From contig CP025734.1 in assembly GCA_004011035.1 (NCBI GenBank), forward strand, positions 3,184,001-3,248,000: 64,000 nucleotides of DNA, given 5' to 3'. A program made the translations under genes and the position numbers. A model generated the notes under the pieces. That model did no database searches. It was given only the letters and a program-made list of their open reading frames with translations, and was not told the origin of the DNA. Source of the DNA: Bdellovibrio sp. qaytius (lineage in GTDB: Bacteria > Bdellovibrionota > Bdellovibrionia > Bdellovibrionales > Bdellovibrionaceae). Below, in pieces: positions 46,506-54,345 of the stretch; the first letter of the stretch is position 1, and each line of letters opens with the position of its first letter.

Positions 46506-46880
46506 TTAGGCTTGTTTTGGTGGTTTACGATGTGGTTCTAGGTACGGACTCTTGAAATTGTTTTCAAGTTCGTAAACTAGATCATAAACCAAGACATAGC
46601 TTGGAATTGAAAGATCGAATTTAATTTCTTTGGTAGCTGGAAGAGCTTGTAAAGCTTTACCCTCATGACATTCATTATCTTCTGAATCGTCAGTGGTTTT
46701 TTCGAGAGAGTTGCGCTTAGCTATTTGTTTGTGCGCTTTATAATTATGAATGTGAGCAAACTCATAATCGTTTGTCGAAGACATGTCTACGTTTGGCAAT
46801 AGACTTTTAATAGATAAAAATCCAAGCACAAACAGTAGCATGATGCATGTCCAACGATTAACTTTAGTCACTTTATACAA
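46506..46880 (-). CDS. Small membrane-anchored protein with His/Cys segment
   Basis: One N-terminal hydrophobic segment ('CIMLLFVLGFLSIKSLL', about 13-29) is followed by a polar part with 'FAHIHNYKAHKQ' and 'DNECHEGKALQ' and a Pro-rich end. No family recognised. It sits directly upstream of the porin-znuA-znuB genes. The His/Cys content and context suggest metal binding, but it is short and the evidence is weak. Confidence 0.65.
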   Translation of the reverse strand: MYKVTKVNRWTCIMLLFVLGFLSIKSLLPNVDMSSTNDYEFAHIHNYKAHKQIAKRNSLEKTTDDSEDNECHEGKALQALPATKEIKFDLSIPSYVLVYDLVYELENNFKSPYLEPHRKPPKQA

Positions 46881-46937
46881 ATAACCTATTAAATTTTTAT
46901 GTCATAGAATAAAGCAATTAGGGGTGGTGCGCCATCA

Positions 46938-47408
46938 CTAGTGAAAAAACGTAGTGCCTACACGATTAGCCGAGGCGCTGATTTCGTCGCTTGTGGCATC
47001 ACGAACTTCTAAGGCTTCAATTTCGAAAACCAAATCTTGCCCTGCTAAAGGGTGGTTTCCATCAAGGCTAATAAAGTCATTATGAAATTCTAAAACTTTA
47101 TATGTTCTGCTGTTTCCGCTTTTACCGATAATCGAAATGGTTTGGCCAATGCGAAGATCTTTAGCGAGCTTTTTGACGGGATAAAGAATAATTTTTTGTA
47201 AGTCATAAAAACCATACGCTTCATTAGCAGAAATACTAATTTTGCGGTGTTCACCTTTTTTGAGATCTTTTAAACCCTGAGAAAGCCCTAAAAGCATAGT
47301 CTCACTTGCATCAGCTACAGTTAAAACATCACGATTATAAGTTGAGCTAATTAACGAGCCCGCTTTGTTTTTAAGAATGCAGTTAAATGAAATTATTTGT
47401 GAGTTCAA
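46938..47408 (-). CDS. slyD: SlyD-like FKBP-type peptidyl-prolyl isomerase
   Basis: SlyD-type folding helper: 'FNCILKNKAGSLISSTYN', 'LGLSQGLKDLKKGEHRKISI', 'AYGFYD', and the insert-in-flap signature 'DGNHPLAGQDLVFEIEALEVRDAT'. 156 residues. The C-terminal His/Cys-rich metal tail of E. coli SlyD is absent. Start is TTG at 47408 behind GGAGG. An alternating hairpin element lies directly upstream, so expression may be controlled by attenuation. Confidence 0.92.
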   Translation of the reverse strand: MNSQIISFNCILKNKAGSLISSTYNRDVLTVADASETMLLGLSQGLKDLKKGEHRKISISANEAYGFYDLQKIILYPVKKLAKDLRIGQTISIIGKSGNSRTYKVLEFHNDFISLDGNHPLAGQDLVFEIEALEVRDATSDEISASANRVGTTFFH

Positions 47409-47418
47409 AGATTCCTCC

Positions 47419-47458
47419 GTCGGTTTAAATAAAAACCGACCTATAAAGGCCGGTTTAA
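47419..47458 (-). promoter_or_regulatory. Mutually exclusive hairpins before slyD
   Basis: On the minus strand three arms occur in order: AAACCGGCC (A), GGTCGGTTT (B), AAACCGAC (C), then GGAGG of slyD. A pairs with B (9 bp, one G-U) and a T-rich run follows, an intrinsic terminator for the RRM gene. B also pairs with C (8 bp, perfect), a second hairpin that ends against the slyD ribosome-binding site. Only one can form at a time, as in an attenuator. Confidence 0.6.
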
Positions 47459-47484
47459 TATTAATTTATATCTAAAAAATAAAC

Positions 47485-47751
47485 TTAGTATGAATTACGT
47501 GGAGCTTGTGGTTTCGCTTCTGAAACATTCATCGCGCGACCATCTAAATCAGTTCCGTTAAAACGGCTGATTGAATTTGTAGCTTCAGCAGCTGTCGACA
47601 TTTCGATAAATGCAAAACCTTTGCTGCGGCCAGAATCACGGTCAGTGATTACTTTGCATGATTGAACTGTTCCGCATTCTGAAAATTTATCACCTAGTGA
47701 TTGATCAGTCGCAGAATATGGCAAATTGCCGATGTATAATTTTTTACTCAT
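47485..47751 (-). CDS. RRM-type RNA-binding protein (second copy)
   Basis: Single RRM: RNP2 'KLYIGNLP' (about 4-11), RNP1 'KGFAFIEMS' (about 45-53). 88 residues, without the Gly-rich tail of the paralogue at 42459. The two share the 'DRDSGRSKGFAFIEMST' core. Probably an RNA chaperone. AGGAGGTATT precedes the start. The 208 bases upstream (47752-47959) show no gene. Confidence 0.95.
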   Translation of the reverse strand: MSKKLYIGNLPYSATDQSLGDKFSECGTVQSCKVITDRDSGRSKGFAFIEMSTAAEATNSISRFNGTDLDGRAMNVSEAKPQAPRNSY

Positions 47752-47959
47752 TGAATACCTCCTGAAGGCTTGAGCGCTATTTCGGAGGAATTGAACAGAA
47801 TGAACAAGGTCTCTAACTTAGCTATTACGTATTTGTAAGATAACACGAATAAAAATATCGACCTAATTTATAATTTCTCAGATCGTTGTCAGCGTATTTG
47901 AATAAGATAGTTTGTGATCGACTTCTTGAGGCTTGAGAACGAGTAGAGCACTTTTACTG

Positions 47960-48571
47960 TTAATGTAAGGCTGCAAAGACATTTTCGTTTAACTTAAACG
48001 CTGTAACTGCTTCATCACACATTTCATCAACATGAGCCGGAAGCTGCTGACCAATTTCATCTAACTTTGCACGATATTGATTTTTTCTGTCAGTGAAATC
48101 ATTAAAAGAATATTTATAAAAATTTAGGCCCGGATTATTTGACCATCGACTATTTAGAATGCGACCTAAAATTTGCCCGCCTGAAAGATCGCCTAAATAG
48201 CGAACGTAAGCATGGCTTACTAATAAGTGCGGTTGTTTTACTTTTAAATTTTTAATATGCGAAACGTATTGTGCGACTGCGGCCTTTAATGTTTCAGGCA
48301 CTTCTGCAGGTGCCCAGGTTTGTGCATCTTTTTGCAAAGGCTCTGTACGAAATAATTCTGGAAAATAAACTAACTTAACTTGTTCATGATTTTGGTGCTG
48401 ATCTAAGGCCTCTTCAAGAGCTTGATAAATTTCTTTCAAAGCCCAAACATACTGCGCGTAAGAATTTTCACTGCAAGATCCTTGAAATAAATCTTTTATG
48501 AAAGAAGAGTTTTCGGCGTTTTGATGAGATTCCATTGAAGATTCTTTTAGACGTAATGAAAGTGTGTTCAT
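47960..48571 (-). CDS. Biliverdin-producing heme oxygenase
   Basis: Start at 48571 is chosen (MNTLSLRLKESS) because AGGAG lies eight bases before it; the longer frame to 48604 lacks such support. Seen: proximal His16 in 'SMESHQNAE', 'AYVRYLGDLSGGQILGRIL' (the distal-helix signature of HO-1/HemO), 'YSFNDFTDRKNQYRAKLDEI'. About 203 residues. It opens heme to biliverdin, CO and iron; useful for iron from heme-rich surroundings. No heme-uptake genes lie nearby. Confidence 0.93.
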   Translation of the reverse strand: MNTLSLRLKESSMESHQNAENSSFIKDLFQGSCSENSYAQYVWALKEIYQALEEALDQHQNHEQVKLVYFPELFRTEPLQKDAQTWAPAEVPETLKAAVAQYVSHIKNLKVKQPHLLVSHAYVRYLGDLSGGQILGRILNSRWSNNPGLNFYKYSFNDFTDRKNQYRAKLDEIGQQLPAHVDEMCDEAVTAFKLNENVFAALH

Positions 48572-48645
48572 TGCTGTGCTCCTGTTTGCTACAGTAGAGC
48601 ACACTGCAAATATCGCCGCAGGGTTTTATGCCCCACATCGTAGAT

Positions 48646-49005
48646 TTATACTTCTTTTAAAAGCTTTTCTGCACCTGAAATGCGAAACCAAAGCTTCTCT
48701 GAAAAAATAAAACAAAGCGCTACGAACGGAACGGTAAAAATAAACGCAAAAAATCCTAACAGATAATAAAGCTTAGTATTTGTATCTTGAGGCATAAGCC
48801 AGATTGCTGTTGCGACTGTTCCTAAGAATCCAAATATCATTAACTGCAAGAAACAAAAAACCATTACAGCGATTAACATGCTTCGACGCATAGCCTGAAG
48901 AGCTTTTAAATAAATTAATACGGCTTTCTTTTTTACTTTTCCGAAAGCGTATTGATACGCCATCTGACTCAAAAAATATGAAAATATTTTTCGCGTAAAA
49001 CCCAT
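48646..49005 (-). CDS. Small two-helix membrane protein (YqjE-like)
   Basis: Two clear membrane segments ('MLIAVMVFCFLQLMIFGFLGTVATAIWL' and 'LLGFFAFIFTVPFVALCFIF') with a basic N-terminal region. The layout and its position three bases after a DUF883 gene match YqjE-type partner proteins (sometimes listed under phage holin superfamily). It is not a phage gene as judged by context. Function unknown. Confidence 0.7.
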   Translation of the reverse strand: MGFTRKIFSYFLSQMAYQYAFGKVKKKAVLIYLKALQAMRRSMLIAVMVFCFLQLMIFGFLGTVATAIWLMPQDTNTKLYYLLGFFAFIFTVPFVALCFIFSEKLWFRISGAEKLLKEV

Positions 49006-49008
49006 TCG

Positions 49009-49317
49009 TTATTCGCCTTTTTTGTTCTGACTGAATATCCATCCAATCACAAAGGCCACTAATCCAATGATACCGATAGTAATCCACGGATTTTCTTTTA
49101 CTTTTTCTTCAACTTGATTTTTTGTTTTTTTAACTTCGGTTTCAACACTTCCTCTTAACGCATCTAAATGCGGCTTAAGATCATCCAGCGTTTTACGAAG
49201 CTCGTTGTAATCTTTTTCTAGAATTTCTTTAAAATCCTGAACTTTACCACGCCCGGCGTTTTCTAATTTTTCAATCGCTTCAGAAAGTGATTTTGGATCG
49301 TCAGATTGTTTCGCCAT
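49009..49317 (-). CDS. DUF883 / YqjD-ElaB-like membrane protein
   Basis: 102 residues with a long charged helix ('DPKSLSEAIEKLENAGRGKVQDFKEILEKDYNELRKTLDDL...') and one C-terminal membrane segment 'NPWITIGIIGLVAFVIGWIF', the DUF883 pattern. In E. coli YqjD binds ribosomes and anchors them at the membrane in stationary phase. Followed immediately by the two-helix protein. Confidence 0.88.
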   Translation of the reverse strand: MAKQSDDPKSLSEAIEKLENAGRGKVQDFKEILEKDYNELRKTLDDLKPHLDALRGSVETEVKKTKNQVEEKVKENPWITIGIIGLVAFVIGWIFSQNKKGE

Positions 49318-49463
49318 GAAGAGACTCCTCGTTGTAAGACTTCATGAACTTATCGGCAGAATAGTAAAGAAACAGAATACGGATGTTCGTCTAGCGGTTC
49401 TAGCCAGTTGTGTCGGGTTGAAACCAAACTTGTTTTCCAATTTTCTCAACGCTAGCATCAGAC

Positions 49464-50099
49464 ATGGCGAAAAAATCTGTGAAAAAAACTATCGTACACA
49501 CTCATCCGAGACGCGTAAAGCCCAGCGCCAAAAACCATTTACGACGATTACCTGGTACTTATTTGGATGAATTGGAAATATACAAAATATCAAACGGTTA
49601 CAATTTAAAGAATATTCAACACCCTTCCGCACAAGAATTAGATTTTGAAGATGACAACACTTACAATGATCTAATTGCTATTTGGACAGATTATTTTAAT
49701 AACCTTTTCAATATCAACCCCAAGCTCGATCCCGATATGATTAAGGCCTTAATAGGTAGCGAATCTGGTTTTAAAATCGATCCCAAAAATCCTCTAGCAA
49801 TTGGTATCTCACAAATAACTAAAGAAACTTTAAAAATTGTTCAGGACCCAGATGGTGAAGCCAAAGATTTTATCTTTAATAATATTAGTCAAAAGGATTT
49901 AAAAAAACCCAGCTTAGCCATACCTATTGCAGTTAGATGGCTCGCCTACAAAAAGGCTCGCGCAGAAAGTAAACTTGGAAGGCCCGCAACTCCTGAAGAT
50001 ATTGTTTTAGAATATAAAGGTTTACTTAAGAGCAAATCTGACTTTAAAAAACCTGCATTAAAAAAATATCGAGAGCTATATGCAAAACTTAAAAAATAG
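49464..50099 (+). CDS. Lytic transglycosylase-like protein (SLT domain)
   Basis: The SLT signature is readable: 'DMIKALIGSESGFKIDP' with catalytic Glu100, 'AIGISQITKETL' (G-I-S-Q instead of G-L-M-Q), and 'AIPIAVRWLAYKKAR', 'DIVLEYKG'. It would cleave peptidoglycan with 1,6-anhydroMurNAc formation, feeding NagZ and AnmK. The N-terminal 60 residues are basic and there is no signal peptide. 211 residues. The next gene overlaps it by 20 bases. Confidence 0.82.
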   Translation: MAKKSVKKTIVHTHPRRVKPSAKNHLRRLPGTYLDELEIYKISNGYNLKNIQHPSAQELDFEDDNTYNDLIAIWTDYFNNLFNINPKLDPDMIKALIGSESGFKIDPKNPLAIGISQITKETLKIVQDPDGEAKDFIFNNISQKDLKKPSLAIPIAVRWLAYKKARAESKLGRPATPEDIVLEYKGLLKSKSDFKKPALKKYRELYAKLKK

Positions 50100-50598
50100 T
50101 GTTTATCTGTCTTTTTTTATTTTTTTATTGTTTGGTTGTAAAAGCAATGATGCCTTTCGAATCGATTCTTTTGATACAAAATCTTACCCTAAAGAACTTC
50201 ATGTTTTAACTGTGGCCTCTAATCATGTTAAGCAAGAATGTCTTTTTTTGAATGCCGAGGCAGAGAATAAGTGGAGACATCAATACATGATGTATATTCT
50301 GAACAACAACAGCGAAGTGATTCCTGTAATGTATTCAATTCACCAAGAAAAATCTGTTTGCTTAGAACACTTGAAAAAAGTAGAGAAAATTTTGAATAAA
50401 CATACTCAGGTAAAAATGTGTTTAAGAGATGTTCTTAAAAAAGATCCAACAAACAATGAAATACAAGATTTTGGATCTTTAGGAAAACATCCCGTTACTT
50501 TTGAGTCTCTAACTTTTGATTCAATTTGTTCTTCAAAAGATTGCTATAGCGTAAACGATTCTTGGACTGAAACTTGTCCGGGCTTTAAAAAGTATTAA
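50080..50598 (+). CDS. Small lipoprotein overlapping the transglycosylase
   Basis: Type II signal peptide with lipobox LFGC (Cys20; 'LSFFIFLLFGC'). The 150-residue mature part has several cysteines ('QECLFLNAE', 'KSVCLEH', 'KMCLRD', 'DSICSSKDCYSV', 'TETCPG'). No family recognised. Its start is 20 bases inside the transglycosylase gene, so they are coupled; a dedicated inhibitor or partner of that enzyme is possible. Confidence 0.8.
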   Translation: MQNLKNSVYLSFFIFLLFGCKSNDAFRIDSFDTKSYPKELHVLTVASNHVKQECLFLNAEAENKWRHQYMMYILNNNSEVIPVMYSIHQEKSVCLEHLKKVEKILNKHTQVKMCLRDVLKKDPTNNEIQDFGSLGKHPVTFESLTFDSICSSKDCYSVNDSWTETCPGFKKY

Positions 50599-50621
50599 TC
50601 TGTTTCTAAACAAAAGAAGAA

Positions 50622-50697
50622 TGGTGGCCAAGGACGGAATTGAACCGCCGACACGATGATTTTCAGTCATCTGCTCTACCGACTGAGCTACTTGGCC
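50622..50697 (-). tRNA. tRNA-Phe (GAA)
   Basis: Full cloverleaf with encoded CCA. The acceptor stem GGCCAAG pairs with CTTGGCC; the D arm (AGCTCAGTCGGTAGAGC) and the T arm with GTTCAATTC are standard; the anticodon loop CTGAAAA places GAA at 50662-50664 (tRNA positions 34-36). 76 nt. Confidence 0.97.
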
Positions 50698-50886
50698 GAT
50701 CGTGAAAAGTGAACTTGCAAACTAGCTATTTGAACTATTCAAGTCAACTATTTAGCCTGTCTGATTGCTGACTTAAGTGTAATTCACGGCGATCTTTGAT
50801 TAAAGAATGATCATATTTAACTGTTGCTCAATTATTTAGCCTCTACAGAGTTTGATTTTTGCCTAATTTAATTAAAAGATAACATC
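50698..50886. other. Intergenic region without a gene
   Basis: AT-rich, no open frame of note. A 10-base direct repeat TATTTAGCCT occurs at 50749-50758 and 50833-50842, 84 bases apart. The cytochrome-porin promoter and the tRNA-Phe promoter must lie here. Confidence 0.5.
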
Positions 50887-52059
50887 TTGAAGTCTTATTT
50901 AGCCCTATTCATTTTCATCGGCTCAACTTTTTTAACAATCTCTGTAAAGGCCTACCCTCACTTTATCGGTTACGGTTATTCATCATGCATTACCTGCCAT
51001 TACAGTGGTTCAGGCGGTGGAGCTTTAAATGATTACGGCCGCGCACTTTTTACGAATGAAATTGCGGCTCGTGATATTTACGATGATAAAATTTCTGACG
51101 AAGAACTTTCTGCGCGTTCGGGATTTTTAGGTGCAACACCTTTACCGTGGTGGTTGCGCCCAGGTTTTAAATATCGCGGTTTATGGATGCGCAACAATCC
51201 AGGCTCTGCAAAAAATCAAGTTGATCGTTACATCAACATGCAGACAGATTTAAATCTAAATTTCTTTTTTGATAAAAAACAAAAAGTAACTTTAGTAACA
51301 ACAACTAGTTATGCCGATCGCTACCCACCTTATCCAGATATTCAAAAGTGGAGCACGTATTCTAAAGAATATTACCTACGTTGGAAAATGACGAACACCT
51401 ATTGGTTGTATGTTGGCCAAATGGATAAGACTTTTGGTATTCGCGATGCAGATCATACGGCCGTTCATCGAAGCCCGTTACGTTTAGGTCAGTTCGATCA
51501 GTCTCTTGGAGCTATTTTTCATATTACATACCCTGAATGGGATGTGGCTTTAAATTATTTTGTTGGAAACGCTAAAGAACCTAAAACCGATAAACAACAA
51601 GGTTTAGCAATGACTGGTGAATATCAACTGGTTGAAAAATTAAAAATTGGAGCTTCGTTTTTAAGTTCATCAAGCGAAAGCACGGCTTGGAATATTTTTT
51701 CAATGCACACACGCATTGGCTTAGACAAAGGTTCATCTTTCTTAGCGGAAGCTGGCTTAAAACAAAAGAAAAATAAAACTATCACAACAACTGATAAAAC
51801 ACCGCTTGGGTCTTATGTATGGCTAAGTTCGATGGTGAATTTACGTCGTGGATATAACGTGTTATCAAATATCGAATTTAGCCGTGATGATATGAATAAA
51901 ACTTCAGATGAAAACTACCGCTGGAGTTTAGGAACGATTTTCTTTCCTATGCCGCGCACTGAAGTTCGTTTGATGGCCGTTAATGGTAAAACTTTTTCTG
52001 AAGGGGGCGCAAGTGAAGACAGTTGGCAGCTACAATCACAATTTCACGTTTCCTATTAG
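50887..52059 (+). CDS. Outer-membrane barrel with N-terminal CxxCH heme motif
   Basis: Start TTG at 50887 (no strong ribosome-binding site). Signal peptide about 1-22 (ending VKA). A single c-type heme site CITCH lies at 34-38 with 'SGSGGGALNDYGRALF' after it, then 'ISDEELSARSGFLGATPLPWWLRPGFKYRGLWM' and alternating aromatic strands to a terminal 'LQSQFHVSY', as in outer-membrane barrels. Fusing a single heme site to a barrel is unusual; it resembles a compact porin-cytochrome. The next gene starts inside it. Electron transfer across the outer membrane is inference. Confidence 0.8.
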   Translation: MKSYLALFIFIGSTFLTISVKAYPHFIGYGYSSCITCHYSGSGGGALNDYGRALFTNEIAARDIYDDKISDEELSARSGFLGATPLPWWLRPGFKYRGLWMRNNPGSAKNQVDRYINMQTDLNLNFFFDKKQKVTLVTTTSYADRYPPYPDIQKWSTYSKEYYLRWKMTNTYWLYVGQMDKTFGIRDADHTAVHRSPLRLGQFDQSLGAIFHITYPEWDVALNYFVGNAKEPKTDKQQGLAMTGEYQLVEKLKIGASFLSSSSESTAWNIFSMHTRIGLDKGSSFLAEAGLKQKKNKTITTTDKTPLGSYVWLSSMVNLRRGYNVLSNIEFSRDDMNKTSDENYRWSLGTIFFPMPRTEVRLMAVNGKTFSEGGASEDSWQLQSQFHVSY

Positions 52060-52606
52060 TTTTTTATTTTTCTTTTTGTTTTCTACTTCAGCTTTTGCTC
52101 AATCAAAAACTTACACTTACCAAAGCGTGGGTATTTCGCACATTCAGTTTCAAGAAGATTTGAATTTAGAAAAAAACATTTCTCTCGATAAAGATTATGC
52201 CAGTCTTCGCGGTACGGTTATTCAGTTTCAAAAGCAAACCTCTGTGCAAGGTCTTGGATTTAGTATGGGCGCTATCGCAGGTCTAGGCCGAGCCGTTGCT
52301 GCTGGTTCAGGTGGTACTTTAAGTTATTCTGGTGGAGCTCAATGGTTTTTATTGGGCGTAACACCAAAAATTTACTATCGATTAACAAAACCTATTTCAT
52401 TCGGCGTACAAGGATTAGCTTTTTATAAAAGCACTAAATGGGCTGATTACAACGGGATAACAGCTACAAGTAAGCATAATTTTAATTTCGCAGTACTTGG
52501 TGATTTAACTATGCAGTTAACCGACTATATCGAATTCGTTCAAAGTGCAGGATCAATTAATGGCGATGCTACACTTTGGAAAATCGGTTTGAATTATTTA
52601 TTTTAA
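52013..52606 (+). CDS. Small outer-membrane beta-barrel protein
   Basis: Start GTG at 52013 with GGGGG five bases upstream; the ORF extends further but without support. Signal peptide to about 'FSTSAFA', then about 165 residues of alternating strands ('LGFSMGAIAGLGRAVAAG', 'LLGVTPKIYYRL', 'FGVQGLAFYKSTK') ending 'WKIGLNYLF' with terminal Phe, so a short barrel of about eight strands. Overlaps the heme-barrel gene by about 47 bases. Converges on yceI with one base between. Confidence 0.75.
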   Translation: MKTVGSYNHNFTFPISFLFFFLFSTSAFAQSKTYTYQSVGISHIQFQEDLNLEKNISLDKDYASLRGTVIQFQKQTSVQGLGFSMGAIAGLGRAVAAGSGGTLSYSGGAQWFLLGVTPKIYYRLTKPISFGVQGLAFYKSTKWADYNGITATSKHNFNFAVLGDLTMQLTDYIEFVQSAGSINGDATLWKIGLNYLF

Positions 52607-52607
52607 A

Positions 52608-53177
52608 TTATTTTTTCGCCGGGGGCATGACAGCTTTTACGGGTGCAACTGGTTGTGCAACCTTAGCTGGGGCTGAAACTGGCGCAGCAGGTGTTGCGGC
52701 TGCTGTACCAATCGGAATTATAACGTGCAGTTTAACTTCGTCTTCAACACCTACACCCATGTAATTGATGTCAGTGATTTTAAAGTCAGGTAAATTTAAA
52801 GAAAAATCAGCTTCTAAATTTTTACCAACAATTTTGTAAGTGCCTTTGATTTCTTTTTCTTGGCCATTGATGCTGATACGGCCAATACCTTTACCATTTT
52901 TACCCTTAGCAATACTTAAAATAGCTTCAGGAAATTTATCAGTGTGTAAATGTTTTTGCGTGTGTTTATCACGTACTTCAATTCCCGTTTTTAATGTGCG
53001 TAAATCAACTCTTACATTTTTCGCGCTCACATCAGTTCCTGTCACCTCAGCAACACCTGAAATACTGTCAGTTTTTGCTTTGAAATTTCCCATAGGGTTT
53101 AAGACGACATCAACTGTGACTTGAGCCCAAAGATTAAATGAACATAACAACGCTGTTGTAAAAATGAGTTTCTTCAT
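52608..53177 (-). CDS. yceI: YceI-family periplasmic protein
   Basis: Start at 53177 (MKKLIFTTALLCSFNLWAQ) gives a good signal peptide with AGGAAAT upstream. 'VNPMGNFKAKTDSISGVAEVTG' (with 'VTVDVVLNPMGNF'), 'VDLRTLKTGIEVRDKHTQKHLHTDKFPEAILSI' and 'DFKITDINYMGVGVEDEVKLHVII' match the YceI lipocalin-like fold that binds isoprenoid lipids. An Ala/Pro-rich tail of about 30 residues follows, not normal in the family. Confidence 0.9.
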   Translation of the reverse strand: MKKLIFTTALLCSFNLWAQVTVDVVLNPMGNFKAKTDSISGVAEVTGTDVSAKNVRVDLRTLKTGIEVRDKHTQKHLHTDKFPEAILSIAKGKNGKGIGRISINGQEKEIKGTYKIVGKNLEADFSLNLPDFKITDINYMGVGVEDEVKLHVIIPIGTAAATPAAPVSAPAKVAQPVAPVKAVMPPAKK

Positions 53178-53197
53178 AAAAAAATTATTTCCTGTAT

Positions 53198-54220
53198 TTA
53201 TTGGATACTCAAGATCCAAGCTTCAATCGCCTGGACTTCAGATGGTGGTATTGAGCCAGACATTGGCATGTTCTTTGGGCCGCCGGCTGTTGATGAACCA
53301 GATAGACGGTAATAAAGTTTAGAATTTGCTAAGTTACCCGCTGTGATTAACTGTTTTTGAATCGCTTTCGACGTCGTTAAAGAACGAAAGTCACCGTTAT
53401 TAGAACTGCTATGACAACTTAAACAACGATTGTTGATCACAGCTACTGCTGCCAGAGCTTGTGCAGATTCGCCTGATCCACCACCGCCACTGCTACCTCC
53501 ACCACTACTTGGATTATCAAGCACAGCAGGATCAAGCACGACAGTTTTTAAATTATATTTTAAAGCTAAATGGCGCGACATCACATTAAGCTCAGCCGCA
53601 TTCAGTGCGCGAGGGTAAAAAATAATTTCTTTAACTTTACTCGAGTTAAATTCAAGGGCTTTAGCTAATAAAGAAAAATCTAAATTCGTACCCGTACTAA
53701 TCGTCGATGCTTTTTGTAAATAGCCATCCACTAAAACAACGGCATTACTAATTTTTGGTCCACTTGAAAAAGCTAAGATTGTTGTCGGATTAAAACCCGT
53801 CGTCGGAAATTCGCTAATCGCGTAATTAGACGCATTACTGATTTGTGTAAGAGTGATTTTACCGCCAGAAATAGTCATTCGACTTTCTTCAGAACCCGAA
53901 CCTGAATTCACAGAAACTAAATCACCATCAGCTGTGTTTGTAATGACAGCTAACATCGACCAGTCAGTAGCAATTGCAGGCGTGTTATCAACTAAAACTT
54001 GTGAGTCTTGTTGCCAGTAGCTGATATTATCAGATGTTGTTAAGCTTGAAAGGTATTGTGAATCGAGCTTTAGCCCGTAATCTAGAATTGCTCCTTGCGA
54101 TAGCAAGTCTTCTTTAACTTCGAATCCTTTACTACAATTCTGAAATAAAAAAAGCAAACAGCCCGAAATAACTGTGGCCACGAAAATTACATTTTTTCGA
54201 CGTGCTTTGAATATTTTCAT
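53198..54220 (-). CDS. Lipoprotein with C-terminal cytochrome-c-like segment
   Basis: The N-terminus has Cys21 ('VISGC') and Cys29 ('FQNCSKGFE'), the latter a Bdellovibrio-style lipobox with Asn before Cys. A large mixed domain (to about 245) precedes a Ser/Gly linker and a C-terminal 'CLSCHSSS' heme site with distal Met in 'NMPMSGSIPPSEVQAIEAWI', like the planctomycete-type cytochrome C domain. 340 residues. The heme suggests a surface electron-transfer role. The YceI gene's frame overlaps its end by 22 bases only if the longer YceI start is used. Confidence 0.8.
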   Translation of the reverse strand: MKIFKARRKNVIFVATVISGCLLFLFQNCSKGFEVKEDLLSQGAILDYGLKLDSQYLSSLTTSDNISYWQQDSQVLVDNTPAIATDWSMLAVITNTADGDLVSVNSGSGSEESRMTISGGKITLTQISNASNYAISEFPTTGFNPTTILAFSSGPKISNAVVLVDGYLQKASTISTGTNLDFSLLAKALEFNSSKVKEIIFYPRALNAAELNVMSRHLALKYNLKTVVLDPAVLDNPSSGGGSSGGGGSGESAQALAAVAVINNRCLSCHSSSNNGDFRSLTTSKAIQKQLITAGNLANSKLYYRLSGSSTAGGPKNMPMSGSIPPSEVQAIEAWILSIQ

Positions 54221-54345
54221 GTAGTTATAAATCCCCTCCTTAAATAGTAACTTTCTTCTGCTACAAAACCCTAATTAATTTGAAGAAACGTCTAGATTTG
54301 AGATAGACCAAAGGTTGAGACGTCTCTATGTGATTGCTACGGCTG

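Noticed and set aside
48646-49317. Phage holin/prophage remnant
   Set aside because: The small membrane protein can look like a holin, but it sits beside a DUF883 gene as YqjD/YqjE do, and no other phage gene is present.
49464-50697. Integrated element at tRNA-Phe with a transglycosylase
   Set aside because: No integrase, no duplicated tRNA end and no change of base composition were seen nearby.
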